NCBI RefSeq assembly: GCF_002723935.1 | Contig: NZ_BEWM01000002.1 | Coordinates: 372,001 to 436,000, forward strand | Length of the DNA stretch: 64,000 bases | Source of the DNA: Gluconobacter cerinus | GTDB lineage: Bacteria; Pseudomonadota; Alphaproteobacteria; Acetobacterales; Acetobacteraceae | Direction: 5' to 3' | Part shown: positions 53,783 through 62,181 of the stretch, piece after piece | Numbering within the stretch: position 1 is the stretch's first letter | Layout of the letters: every line of letters begins with the position of its first letter | The notes under the pieces: model-generated | Told to the model about the DNA's origin: nothing | What the model saw: only the letters and a program-made list of their open reading frames with translations | Database searches by the model: none | Position numbers and translations under genes: made by a program

Positions 53783-54547
53783 ATGGTGCCAAATCTTTCC
53801 GATCCCGATCTTCCCGCCCGTATCCTTGTTGTCGAAGATGACGCAGGAATGCGGACCCTCATTCTGCGCGCATTACAGGGCGGCGGTTTCCGCGCCCGTG
53901 GTGTGGCAAGTGGAGATGAGATGTGGGCCGCTCTTGAAGTGGCTCCGGTTGATCTCATCATCCTTGACATCATGTTGCCAGGCACGAACGGCATTGAGCT
54001 GTGCCGTGCCCTGCGCAATGGCCAGGGGGCCAGTCATGTTGACGAAACGCCCCCCTCGCAGGTTCCCATCATCATGGTGTCTGCCCGTGGTGAAGAACGC
54101 GACCGTGTGACCGGCCTCGAATCCGGTGCGGACGACTATGTGCCGAAGCCTTTCGGCCAGCGCGAGCTTCTGGCCCGCGTTAGGGCAGTGCTCCGTCGTG
54201 GAAGCCCAAGTGCGGCACCGGAGAAGGTGCGGCGTGAAAGACTGCAATTCGCAGGCTGGATGCTGGACCTGCGCCGTCGTGAACTGACAGACCCGAGTGG
54301 GGCGACTGTCGATATTTCAGGCGCAGAACACGACCTTCTGACCAGCTTCCTCGATAACCCGCAGCGCGTTATTGCACGTGATCGTCTGCTGGAACTGTCA
54401 CGGACCCGTTTGGGCGATGTGTCTGACCGCAGAATCGATGTTCTGGTCAGCCGCCTGCGTCGCAAGCTTGGTTCCGATGCGGACCAGCTGATTCGTACAG
54501 TCCGTGGGCTGGGATATATTTTCGTGGCCGAGGTTGAACGGGTCTGA
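53783..54547 (+). CDS. OmpR-family response regulator
   Basis: A 254-residue regulator. The receiver has ILVVEDDAGMR, the phospho-aspartate in LIILDIMLPGTNG and the lysine in DDYVPKPFG. The winged helix follows with VIARDRLLELSRTRLGDVSDRRIDVLVSRLRRKLG. ATG 53783 has GGAAAAG just upstream; a TTG at 53741 is an unsupported extension. The partner kinase starts 20 bases later. Confidence 0.9.
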   Translation: MVPNLSDPDLPARILVVEDDAGMRTLILRALQGGGFRARGVASGDEMWAALEVAPVDLIILDIMLPGTNGIELCRALRNGQGASHVDETPPSQVPIIMVSARGEERDRVTGLESGADDYVPKPFGQRELLARVRAVLRRGSPSAAPEKVRRERLQFAGWMLDLRRRELTDPSGATVDISGAEHDLLTSFLDNPQRVIARDRLLELSRTRLGDVSDRRIDVLVSRLRRKLGSDADQLIRTVRGLGYIFVAEVERV

Positions 54548-54567
54548 ATATTCAGAATCGGATCCTG

Positions 54568-55920
54568 TTGTGGCCGCTGGGGCTGGTCGGTCGCGTTTGC
54601 GTCGTCCTGACCGTAGCGGTCACGCTGGTCTTTCTGGCCAACGCCGTTTTTTATGGTGAGGCTGAAACCTACATTGTGGATGATGTGCGCATTGCGCAGC
54701 TTGGAGAGGCCCTCAGTACAGATCTGAGGGTTCTCGCTGCTGCGCCTGTGACGCAGCGCTCCTTCCTGGCAGTCATGCTGTCAGGAAGTGAACTGAGTGT
54801 TGCCTGGCAACCCTCAACGGCTCTGCCGCACCTGCCGGGATATCGCCCTACTGTTCTGAGGGATCTCACGGCACGCTTGATCAAGGATGATCCCATCCTC
54901 GCGCAGGCCCAGCTCGATCTTTACACACTGGGAACAGGTACACCCGATGTGCTCGGGTCCGAGCGCCTTCCTGATGGCACATACATTCATTTCCGTGTTC
55001 CCGGTCTTCTGGGGCACCACCATTTTACGCGCGGGCTAGCCTCCGCGGCGATTGCGGCAGGTGCTGTTGCGATCGCCGCAACCATGCTGATTCGCGGACT
55101 GAGCATGCCCCTGCGGGCTCTGGCTTCTGTGGCGGACAAGATCGGCTCGAACGAAACGTGGGTTCCGCTGGCAGAGCGTGGTCCGCGTGAAGTTCGCGGG
55201 GTTGCACGGGCCATCAATGCCATGCAGCGTCGTATCCAGAGCCTGATCAACGACCGAACGCAGGCTCTTGCTGCCGTTTCCCACGATCTCCGCACGCCTC
55301 TGACGCGTTTGAGACTCCGGTGCGGATTTCTCAATGATGGGGAAGCGCAGGCCGCCATCGAGTCGGACCTCGATGAGATGGAAGGGATGGTCAACGGTAT
55401 TCTTGCCTATCTTGCAGGCGCAGATGATCCGGAAAAACCTCGCACCATCAATATTGTCGCCACCCTTGCGACTCTGGTTGACGACCATGCGGATCACGGC
55501 AAAGACGCCCGTTATGAAGGGCCGGACCGTGCCCTGGTTCACGTCCGCCCCCTGGCCATCAAACGCGTTCTGTCCAACCTGATTGAAAACGCCCTGAACT
55601 ACGGGGGAAATGCCCTCGCAACGCTGAGGGTTCAGGAAGACGGCGCCATAGAAATTTCCATTCAGGACAACGGCCCCGGCATTCCAGAGAGCGAATACGA
55701 GCGGGTTTTGGCGCCCTTTTATCGCCTCGAGGGATCGCGCTCTCGCCAGACGGGTGGGATTGGGCTCGGCCTGGCCATCGTAACCCGCGAGATTGCCCGG
55801 GAAGGGGGCTATCTCAAGCTTGGGCGGGGAGACGCTGAAAAGGGCTATGGAGGTCTGTGTGCGACGATTGTGTTGCCGCCAGCGCGTAAGCCTTCGATTG
55901 GTGCCCGTCCTCAGAGCTGA
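54568..55920 (+). CDS. EnvZ-like sensor histidine kinase
   Basis: A 450-residue membrane kinase. TM1 is residues about 6-28, a periplasmic domain of about 120 residues follows, TM2 at about 157-177 (GLASAAIAAGAVAIAATMLI), then HAMP, the H-box AVSHDLRTPLTRLRLR and the ATPase domain (NLIENALNYGG, DNGPGIPESEYERVLAPFYRLEGSR, GLGLAIV). It phosphorylates the regulator encoded upstream. The TTG at 54568 is the first permissible start and has no clear ribosome-binding site, so the exact N-terminus is unsure. Confidence 0.9.
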   Translation: MWPLGLVGRVCVVLTVAVTLVFLANAVFYGEAETYIVDDVRIAQLGEALSTDLRVLAAAPVTQRSFLAVMLSGSELSVAWQPSTALPHLPGYRPTVLRDLTARLIKDDPILAQAQLDLYTLGTGTPDVLGSERLPDGTYIHFRVPGLLGHHHFTRGLASAAIAAGAVAIAATMLIRGLSMPLRALASVADKIGSNETWVPLAERGPREVRGVARAINAMQRRIQSLINDRTQALAAVSHDLRTPLTRLRLRCGFLNDGEAQAAIESDLDEMEGMVNGILAYLAGADDPEKPRTINIVATLATLVDDHADHGKDARYEGPDRALVHVRPLAIKRVLSNLIENALNYGGNALATLRVQEDGAIEISIQDNGPGIPESEYERVLAPFYRLEGSRSRQTGGIGLGLAIVTREIAREGGYLKLGRGDAEKGYGGLCATIVLPPARKPSIGARPQS

Positions 55921-56016
55921 CGGGCAAGAAGTGGGACTACGTTGGTCCAGACCCTTGCGCCAGCGGCTGAAGTGGCACATGTCAGGTGCGGACTGGCCAT
56001 TGAGGACATGATGACG

Positions 56017-56580
56017 ATGTTCATTGAAACCGAAGATACTCCGAATCCCGCCACGCTGAAGTTCCTTCCGGGTCGACCGGTCACGAATGACACGCGCACG
56101 GTTGATTTTGGCGAAGCTTCTGCTGCCGAAGGCCGCTCTGAGCTTGCTGAAGCCCTCTTTGCCCTGCCGGACGTCAAGCGCGTCTTCCTGGGAAGTGACT
56201 TCGTGTCCATCACCAAAGCGCAGGACGTCAGCTGGGGCGATCTCAAGCCTGTTGTCCTCAGCGCTCTGACGACGTTTTTCGAAAGCGGAAAGCCTGTTCT
56301 GGCCGGTGATGACGAAGCGCTGAAATATGATGTTGCGCCGGAAGATGCGGATGTCGTGACGCGTATCCGCGATCTGCTGGACACACGTGTTCGTCCCGCT
56401 GTTGCTGGAGACGGTGGTGACATCGCGTTCCGTGGTTATCGGGACGGGATTGTTTACCTTACAATGCAGGGCGCCTGTTCCGGTTGCCCGTCTTCCCGCG
56501 CGACGCTGAAGCATGGTGTGGAAAACATGCTCCGTCATTATGTGCCGGAAGTGCAGTCCGTCGAGCAGGTCGAGGACTGA
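56017..56580 (+). CDS. Nfu-type iron-sulfur cluster carrier
   Basis: A 187-residue NifU-like scaffold. The N-terminal Nfu domain begins MFIETEDTPNPATLKFLPG and the C-terminal domain holds the cluster motif GACSGCPSSRATLKHGVE (CxxC). It accepts and delivers 4Fe-4S clusters to client enzymes. GAGGA ten bases upstream selects ATG 56017; ATGs at 56008 and 56011 would add two to three residues. A nitroreductase gene follows after three bases. Confidence 0.92.
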   Translation: MFIETEDTPNPATLKFLPGRPVTNDTRTVDFGEASAAEGRSELAEALFALPDVKRVFLGSDFVSITKAQDVSWGDLKPVVLSALTTFFESGKPVLAGDDEALKYDVAPEDADVVTRIRDLLDTRVRPAVAGDGGDIAFRGYRDGIVYLTMQGACSGCPSSRATLKHGVENMLRHYVPEVQSVEQVED

Positions 56581-56583
56581 TCC

Positions 56584-57222
56584 ATGGATGGCCAGACGTC
56601 TCTTCCCGTGACTGACGATCTGGCTTCCGGTCCCGTGCCGGGAGCCGAAGTGCTTTTCACGCAGGCCCGAACACCGCGTGCGTTTTCACCGCGTCCGGTC
56701 GGGGAAGATGTTTTGCGTCACCTTTACGATCTGGTGAAGCTTGGCCCCACGTCGGGCAACTGCTCTCCGGGACGCTTTGTGTTTCTGACGACGCAGGATG
56801 CTAAAGAACGCCTGCGCCCAGCCCTTTCACCGGGAAATGTCGCTCGCGCCATGGCGGCACCGGTTCTGGCTGTTGTCTGCCATGATCCCCTGTTCTTCGA
56901 GGCTTTGCCTCGTCTGGGCGCAGATGAAGGCCTGCGGGACTGGTTTGCGGCAGATGTCGGGCTTTCGGAAGAGACGGCTTTCCGGAACGGTACGCTGGAA
57001 GGCGGTTATCTTATTCTGGCGGCACGGATGCTCGGACTGGTAGCCATGCCGATGTCCGGGTTCGATGCGTTCATGGTGGAAGACGCGCTGCTGACAGCCT
57101 CGGGCTGGCGGGCGAATTTTCTGGTGGGACTTGGTTACCCTGCTGAAAACGAGCCTCATCCGGACCATGCAGAACCCCGTGCGCCACGTCTCGACTTCGG
57201 CGAGGCGTGTCTGTGTCTGTGA
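56584..57222 (+). CDS. Nitroreductase-family protein, RutE-like
   Basis: A 212-residue FMN-binding nitroreductase. It has ARTPRAFSPRPV, the loop LVKLGPTSGNCSPGRFVF and GGYLILAARMLGLVAMPMSGFD, close to the RutE class of malonic semialdehyde reductases. No rut pyrimidine-degradation genes are near, so the real substrate may differ. It overlaps the start of tsaB by ten bases. Confidence 0.82.
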   Translation: MDGQTSLPVTDDLASGPVPGAEVLFTQARTPRAFSPRPVGEDVLRHLYDLVKLGPTSGNCSPGRFVFLTTQDAKERLRPALSPGNVARAMAAPVLAVVCHDPLFFEALPRLGADEGLRDWFAADVGLSEETAFRNGTLEGGYLILAARMLGLVAMPMSGFDAFMVEDALLTASGWRANFLVGLGYPAENEPHPDHAEPRAPRLDFGEACLCL

Positions 57223-57839
57223 GGACCGTTGTTTTTAACGGCGCAGGTGCCGGAACGGGATCGACCAATCTTGTAGCGCTCGTCGAAGACGGTCGTATCG
57301 TTGCTGAACAGCATTTGGCGGGGAGGGGTGCTTCCGAGCACTTTGCTCCGGCACTACGGACTGTTCTTGAAGCTGGTGGTTGGTCTGGCTCGCCTGACAG
57401 GGTTATTGCTGTAATCGGCCCAGGGTCTTTCACCGGTTTAAGAGCATCACTCTCTCTTGCCGCAGGTCTGGCCGCAGGATGGGGGTGCCCGACGATTGGT
57501 GTCACTCTGGGCGCTGCCATTCGGGCTACACTTGGTCAGCCTGATGTAACCTGCGTCAGTGTTGCCAGGCGCGGTCGGTATTTTGTGGATCCGCCGATGG
57601 GCGAAGTTTTCGCAGTTTCTGCTGACGATCTCGATGCGTCTGCATTTGATGTTATTGCCGGGGACGCAGTGTCTGAGCGTGAGACGTGGCCTTGTCGTGT
57701 TATGGCCTGTGTCGCTCCAGATGCTCTCGGTATTGTCCGTGCCGCTGAGACTCAGTCTTCGGGGCCACTGATGCCTTTGTATGTCGACCCTCCAGAAGCC
57801 AAACCGCCCGCTGCCGGACTTCGCCCTCTCCCTCAATGA
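57213..57839 (+). CDS. tsaB: tRNA t6A biosynthesis protein TsaB
   Basis: A 208-residue TsaB, the pseudo-enzyme partner of TsaD in making N6-threonylcarbamoyladenosine at position 37 of ANN-decoding tRNAs. It has SEHFAPALRTVLEAGGW and VIAVIGPGSFTGLRASLSLA, the typical ASKHA motif of the family. GAGG seven bases upstream favours GTG 57213, with GTG 57207 and 57219 as alternatives. The stop overlaps the ATG of rimI (ATGA), a common pairing. Confidence 0.9.
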   Translation: MSVRTVVFNGAGAGTGSTNLVALVEDGRIVAEQHLAGRGASEHFAPALRTVLEAGGWSGSPDRVIAVIGPGSFTGLRASLSLAAGLAAGWGCPTIGVTLGAAIRATLGQPDVTCVSVARRGRYFVDPPMGEVFAVSADDLDASAFDVIAGDAVSERETWPCRVMACVAPDALGIVRAAETQSSGPLMPLYVDPPEAKPPAAGLRPLPQ

Positions 57840-58282
57840 CGCCGTCTCTTCCGGATTTAATATTTCAAGTCACGGGCGTGGAAAGCGCTCCGTTACTGGC
57901 GGCGCTTCATGAAGAAGCGTTTGCGGGAGGAGAAGTGTGGGATGCGGACTCCTTCACATCTCTTCTTGGTCTTCCCGGCACAGAAGCTCTGGTTGTTCTT
58001 GAAGGAAATGAGCCTGCGGGCTTTATCCTGACCAGAACCGTCATGGATGAAACAGAGGTCCTGACATTAGCTGTTCGACCGTCATTCCGGCGGCTTGGTC
58101 TGGGAAAATCTCTGGTTGAGCAAATACTTCCAAAAGGAAAAATATTTCTGGAAGTATCAATAAGTAACAATGCAGCAAAAAAACTTTATGATCGGTGCGG
58201 TTTCATAAAGGCCGGCCATCGACGTCGCTATTATCGTGATGGAAGCGATGCTCTGGTTCTGGTCTCTACGCCTTCAGAATGA
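57836..58282 (+). CDS. rimI: RimI-type ribosomal protein N-acetyltransferase
   Basis: A 148-residue GNAT enzyme. The acetyl-CoA loop is FRRLGLGKSLVEQIL and the C-terminal motif LEVSISNNAAKKLYDRCGFIKAG matches RimI, which acetylates the N-terminus of ribosomal protein S18. The last third of the gene is AT-rich compared with the first. It overlaps the convergent TusA-like gene by 17 bases. Confidence 0.87.
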   Translation: MTPSLPDLIFQVTGVESAPLLAALHEEAFAGGEVWDADSFTSLLGLPGTEALVVLEGNEPAGFILTRTVMDETEVLTLAVRPSFRRLGLGKSLVEQILPKGKIFLEVSISNNAAKKLYDRCGFIKAGHRRRYYRDGSDALVLVSTPSE

Positions 58283-58508
58283 GTAGGCAGTAAAGATCAG
58301 TGTCTTCCTGATGTGGTAAATTTTCTATTATTTTATGCCCAAGTGCTAGTACCGATGCGGTTACATTTTTTCTGGGTTCATCGCCTTTAACGATCACTTT
58401 TATTTTTTGACCAGAAGTCATGATGTCAAGGCGCGCGCGGACATATACAGTCGTCATCGGACAAATCTTGCTGCTTACATCAAGAAGAAATGTTTCATAT
58501 TTTGTCAT
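58266..58508 (-). CDS. TusA-like sulfur carrier family protein
   Basis: An 80-residue protein with the TusA/SirA pattern: SSKICPMTTVYVRARLDIM (the CPxT motif with the sulfur-carrying cysteine at about residue 16) then GQKIKVIVKGDEP and AHAL-like VLALGHKIIENL. AAGGA ten bases before ATG 58508 fixes the start. It is noticeably AT-richer than most genes here and its 3' end overlaps rimI on the other strand. It could carry sulfane sulfur to an unknown acceptor; no partner gene is adjacent. Confidence 0.8.
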   Translation of the reverse strand: MTKYETFLLDVSSKICPMTTVYVRARLDIMTSGQKIKVIVKGDEPRKNVTASVLALGHKIIENLPHQEDTDLYCLLILKA

Positions 58509-58595
58509 ATTCTGGTTTTTCCTTGTTTTTGCTTGATGGTAATGAGCTTCTACTGATAGAGAATTCGTCGTTTCCGGATGAAGGACTATTACACT

Positions 58596-59003
58596 ATGCC
58601 GCATGAGACTGCAGACCTCGATCTGCGCCATCTGACCGCTCAGATCGTTACCGCCTACGTATCCAGCCATGACATCGGAGCCGACGCGCTGCCGGGTCTT
58701 ATTCGTGCGGTACATGATTCGCTTGCAACGGTTGATGTGCAGGAAGAGGTTCCCGCTGAGAAGCCGGTGCCAGCAGTTCCGCCCCGCAAATCAGTATTCC
58801 CTGACTACATCATCTGTCTCGAAGACGGGAAGAAGCTGAAGCTGCTTCGTCGTCACCTCAAGACAGCCTACAACATGACGCCGCAGGAATACCGCGAGCG
58901 TTGGGGTCTGCCGCCGGAATATCCGATGGTTGCTCCGAACTACGCAAGCCATCGTTCCTCCCTGGCACGCAAGATCGGCCTCGGCCGTCGTCGCGAAGAC
59001 TGA
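58596..59003 (+). CDS. Ros/MucR-family regulator lacking one zinc-ligand histidine
   Basis: A 135-residue regulator. The C-terminal DNA-binding domain reads VFPDYIICLEDGKKLKLL then RRHLKTAYNM and TPQEYRERWGLPPEYPMVAP, which matches MucR/Ros. In the family the zinc finger uses the cysteine in CLED, the aspartate and two histidines; here the second histidine position (THY or THH) is TAY, so the metal site is probably impaired. The N-terminal part is for oligomerisation. MucR proteins are global repressors of horizontally acquired and surface-related genes. AAGGA ten bases upstream selects ATG 58596. Confidence 0.88.
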   Translation: MPHETADLDLRHLTAQIVTAYVSSHDIGADALPGLIRAVHDSLATVDVQEEVPAEKPVPAVPPRKSVFPDYIICLEDGKKLKLLRRHLKTAYNMTPQEYRERWGLPPEYPMVAPNYASHRSSLARKIGLGRRRED

Positions 59004-59012
59004 GGATGTTTC

Positions 59013-59056
59013 CCGGCTTCCTGATCTTCATCCGCAGGAAGCCGGTTCTTTTATTT
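59013..59056 (+). terminator. Rho-independent terminator of mucR
   Basis: CCGGCTTCCTG and CAGGAAGCCGG form a perfect 11-bp stem, followed by TTCTTTTATTT. Confidence 0.88.
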
Positions 59057-59103
59057 GCATCTCTGATTGGACAAATGGTCCGGTTTTCGGCTAGGCCGCT
59101 GAT

Positions 59104-59637
59104 ATGGTCGTAGATATGAAAATCGCGGACAGACGCGCTCGCACGCAAGGTCGGAAGCCAGAAGGTTCCGTCGTTGTCGATGATTCTCCCATTGCACGCC
59201 TCTGCGTGGAAAATGGTTTGAAGATGACAGGACAGCGTCGGGTCATTGCCCATGTTCTGTCTGAAGCCAGCGACCATCCGGACGTAGAAGAGCTTTATCG
59301 GCGCGCATCCGCCATAGACAGCCGTATTTCCGTTGCCACGGTTTATCGGACCGTGCGTCTTCTGGAAGAAAAAGGGATTCTCGAACGCCGTGATTTCGGC
59401 GGTGGGCGTGCCCGGTATGAGGCCAGCGACAGTGGCCATCACTATCATCTGATTGATGTGGACAGTGGTCGTGTCATCGAATTTGAAGATGACGAACCTG
59501 TCCGTCTGCTTACGCAGATTGCAAAACGTCTCGGATTCGATCTCGTCTCACACCGCATAGAACTCTTCGGTCATCGTCTTGAAAAAGAAACTCCGAAGCA
59601 GACTGTTGCCAAGAACAGGAACAAGAGCGGATCATGA
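59104..59637 (+). CDS. fur: Fur-family ferric uptake regulator
   Basis: A 177-residue Fur/Mur regulator. The winged helix has MTGQRRVIAHVLSEASDHP and ISVATVYRTVRLLEEKGIL. The metal region is SGHHYHLIDVDSG followed by RVIEFEDDEP, the alphaproteobacterial type without CxxC. The usual aspartate in HHDH is Tyr here. It should regulate iron or manganese genes. ATG 59116 is an alternative start. It overlaps the olsB-like gene by four bases (ATGA). Confidence 0.87.
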   Translation: MVVDMKIADRRARTQGRKPEGSVVVDDSPIARLCVENGLKMTGQRRVIAHVLSEASDHPDVEELYRRASAIDSRISVATVYRTVRLLEEKGILERRDFGGGRARYEASDSGHHYHLIDVDSGRVIEFEDDEPVRLLTQIAKRLGFDLVSHRIELFGHRLEKETPKQTVAKNRNKSGS

Positions 59638-60542
59638 GCACCAATCCGGCCGAGGAAAAAACCTCACCGACAGCCCATTCGCTCATCAGTAGTGAAGAAA
59701 CACTCAAGCAGATGGAGACCCTCTCCACGCTAGCTCTGAACCGCGACGGTGGTTTCCAGGAGCTTCGGGGCGGTTCTCTGGGTGTTCGCATCGCTGTTAC
59801 CGAAGCTGAGCGAGATGCTGCTCAGGCCCTGCGGTATCGTGTGTTTTTTGAAGAACTTGGCGCACACCCGGACGAACGCGCATTCCGTACAAAGCGGGAT
59901 GTGGACGAGTTTGACGAGGTTGCCGACCATCTTCTCGTCATCGACCACAGCATTTCTTCTGGTGCAGAAGGCGTCGTCGGAACCTATCGCCTTCTACGTT
60001 CCGATGCTGCCGAGAAGATTGGCCGTTTTTATACGGCTTCCGAATACGATATTTCGACCCTGACGGAATTTCCAGGGCGTTTGCTTGAGGTTGGGCGGTC
60101 CTGTGTGGCTCGCGAACATCGTGGGCGTTCTGCAATGCAGCTGCTCTGGCGTGGCATTGCATCCTATATCTTTCTTCATCGCATCGACGTGCTGTTCGGT
60201 TGCGGAAGCCTTCCGGGCACAGATCCTGATGCGCTCTCCGATCAACTGACCTATCTGCATCATAATCATCTGGCTCCTCCGGCTCTTAGAATTCGGGCAC
60301 TGCCAGATCGTTATGTGGAAATGCTGCGTACGGACCCGCACACGCTTGATTACCGGGCCTGCCTGAACAAGCTGCCGCCTCTCATCAAAGGATATCTCCG
60401 CCTTGGGGGATATGTTGGAGACGGCGCTGTTGTGGACGAGCAGTTCAACACGACGGACGTAGCCGTTCTGGTAAAGAGTGAACTTCTGGCGGACAAATAT
60501 TACCGCCATTACGAGCGCCGCCTTCGGGACGCTCTGGACTGA
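59634..60542 (+). CDS. OlsB-type ornithine N-acyltransferase
   Basis: A 302-residue GNAT-like acyltransferase of the OlsB/hemolysin-like family. It has ALRYRVFFEELGAHP, the acidic FDEVADHLLVID and LEVGRSCVAREHRGRSAMQLLWRGI. OlsB transfers a 3-hydroxyacyl group from ACP to ornithine, the first step of ornithine lipid synthesis, lipids known in acetic acid bacteria. olsA is not in the window. It is translationally coupled to fur, so metal-linked control is plausible. Confidence 0.85.
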   Translation: MSTNPAEEKTSPTAHSLISSEETLKQMETLSTLALNRDGGFQELRGGSLGVRIAVTEAERDAAQALRYRVFFEELGAHPDERAFRTKRDVDEFDEVADHLLVIDHSISSGAEGVVGTYRLLRSDAAEKIGRFYTASEYDISTLTEFPGRLLEVGRSCVAREHRGRSAMQLLWRGIASYIFLHRIDVLFGCGSLPGTDPDALSDQLTYLHHNHLAPPALRIRALPDRYVEMLRTDPHTLDYRACLNKLPPLIKGYLRLGGYVGDGAVVDEQFNTTDVAVLVKSELLADKYYRHYERRLRDALD

Positions 60543-60546
60543 TTTC

Positions 60547-60579
60547 CGGCTCGGGCCTCTGTGGCCCGGCCGTTTTTTC
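60547..60579 (+). terminator. Rho-independent terminator after olsB-like gene
   Basis: CGGGCC and GGCCCG form the main stem, extended by CGG/CCG, followed by TTTTTTCT. Confidence 0.9.
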
Positions 60580-60597
60580 TAACGGATAATCATCTTC

Positions 60598-62124
60598 ATG
60601 ATTTCGACGCTCCCTGTGCGTGGCTGGCGACTTGCCGGCCTGATGGTGCTGGCAGGGGCGTTTTCTGCCCTGTCTCTTCCACCTGTCTGTGCGCTTTTTG
60701 TGCTCCCTCTCGGGCTGCTGGTCCTCTATCGCGCCTCTGAGGATGCGGCATCCTGGAAGCAGGCTGCTCTTTGCGGCTTCCTGTTTGGAATGGGATTTCA
60801 CACGGCAGGCCTGTATTGGCTGACCAATGCCATTCTGACGCGTATCCATCAGTTCTGGTGGGTCATCCCGTTCGCGGCTCCGGGTGTTGCGCTCATTATT
60901 GCCCCGTTGATGGCTGTTCCCGCGGTTCTCTGTCGTCTTGTGCCAGCGGGATGGCGGCGTATTCTGATGTTCGCCGGAAGCTGGACAGTCGTTGATATGG
61001 CGCGCGTCCTGATTTTTTCAGGCTTCCCCTGGAACCCGCTTGGCAGCGATCTGGAATTGCCGGGTTCGATCGGCAATGCGCTGATCCAGCCCGCGTCCAT
61101 TCTGGGTGTCGACGGCCTGACTCTTGCACTAGTCCTGGCATCTCTGGCGCTTTTCCGTGGGCGTGTTGCTGTTTTAAGCGTGCTCGTGTGCAGCGTGCTA
61201 TGGCTCGGTGGCGGATACTGGCGGCTTACCACAGTAACTCCGTTGCCGATCAGTAATCCGCGTGCGGTTCTGGTTCAGGGGAACGTCTCGGAAAATGAAA
61301 TCATCAACCGGCAGCAAAGCGTCGAAAATTTCCGACGCTACCTTCGCCTGACGGCTCAGGGCACGCAGAAGGCCCGATTGATGGGCGATGACCGGCCTGT
61401 GGTTGTCATCTGGCCAGAATCCGGCTTTCCGGGGCTACTCGATGAGGATGAACTGGCCCGACAGGTGATTGCCCACGCAGCCGGTGGTGCTTCGGCAATG
61501 ATCGGGTCAGATCGTGAAGAAAATGGCCACTGGTACAACAGCCTCGAACTGGTGGATCAGGATGGCAAGATCACATCCATCTATGACAAGAGCCGCCTGG
61601 TGCCATTCGGGGAGTACCAGCCCTGGATTATTCCCTTCAACGTGCTTCCAGGAGTTTTGACTCCGGGCCCAGGGCTCAAGACATGGGATCTACCTGATAT
61701 TGGCCGTGTTGGCCCGATGGTTTGCTACGAGATCATTTTCTCGGGCTCTGTCGTTGCGCGGCATGATCGGCCTGACTGGCTGGTCACAATTTCCAATGAT
61801 GCCTGGTTTGGCAACAGTGCTGGCCCACGCCAGCATCTTGCCACGGGCCGTCTGCGGGCAGTGGAAGAAGGTCTTCCGGTTGTCTTCGCGAACAACACGG
61901 GCATTTCGGCGATTTATGATGCTGTTGGCCGTGAAACGGTTCGTCTGGGCTGGGGACGGGCAGATGTCATTGTGAGTGATATTCCGTCACCCCTCTCACC
62001 AACTATATTCTCCCGGTATGGACGCGCCATTCCCCTGTCTCTGTCGATACTGTGCGTCTTGCTCTCGTTCTGGCCAACGGTTCGCCGCAAAAGAGAGCGG
62101 GTTGTAATGCGTCAAAAAGGTTAA
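60598..62124 (+). CDS. lnt: Apolipoprotein N-acyltransferase
   Basis: A 508-residue inner-membrane enzyme that adds the third acyl chain to lipoproteins. Several N-terminal membrane segments precede the nitrilase-like periplasmic domain. The triad is visible: Glu in VVIWPESGFPG, Lys in YDKSRLVPFGEYQP and Cys in MVCYEIIFSG. The C-terminal segment (residues 480 on) returns to the membrane. The start follows the olsB terminator by about 18 bases, so its promoter must be within or upstream of that terminator. Confidence 0.94.
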   Translation: MISTLPVRGWRLAGLMVLAGAFSALSLPPVCALFVLPLGLLVLYRASEDAASWKQAALCGFLFGMGFHTAGLYWLTNAILTRIHQFWWVIPFAAPGVALIIAPLMAVPAVLCRLVPAGWRRILMFAGSWTVVDMARVLIFSGFPWNPLGSDLELPGSIGNALIQPASILGVDGLTLALVLASLALFRGRVAVLSVLVCSVLWLGGGYWRLTTVTPLPISNPRAVLVQGNVSENEIINRQQSVENFRRYLRLTAQGTQKARLMGDDRPVVVIWPESGFPGLLDEDELARQVIAHAAGGASAMIGSDREENGHWYNSLELVDQDGKITSIYDKSRLVPFGEYQPWIIPFNVLPGVLTPGPGLKTWDLPDIGRVGPMVCYEIIFSGSVVARHDRPDWLVTISNDAWFGNSAGPRQHLATGRLRAVEEGLPVVFANNTGISAIYDAVGRETVRLGWGRADVIVSDIPSPLSPTIFSRYGRAIPLSLSILCVLLSFWPTVRRKRERVVMRQKG

Positions 62125-62181
62125 TATTGACAATCTAGGGTTGTTTTATTTACCTTCTCTTGGTCTCAGAGGAGGATCATC

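Noticed and set aside
55036-56538. 500-aa open frame antisense to the histidine kinase and nfu
   Set aside because: It spans two well-supported genes and has no recognisable domain.
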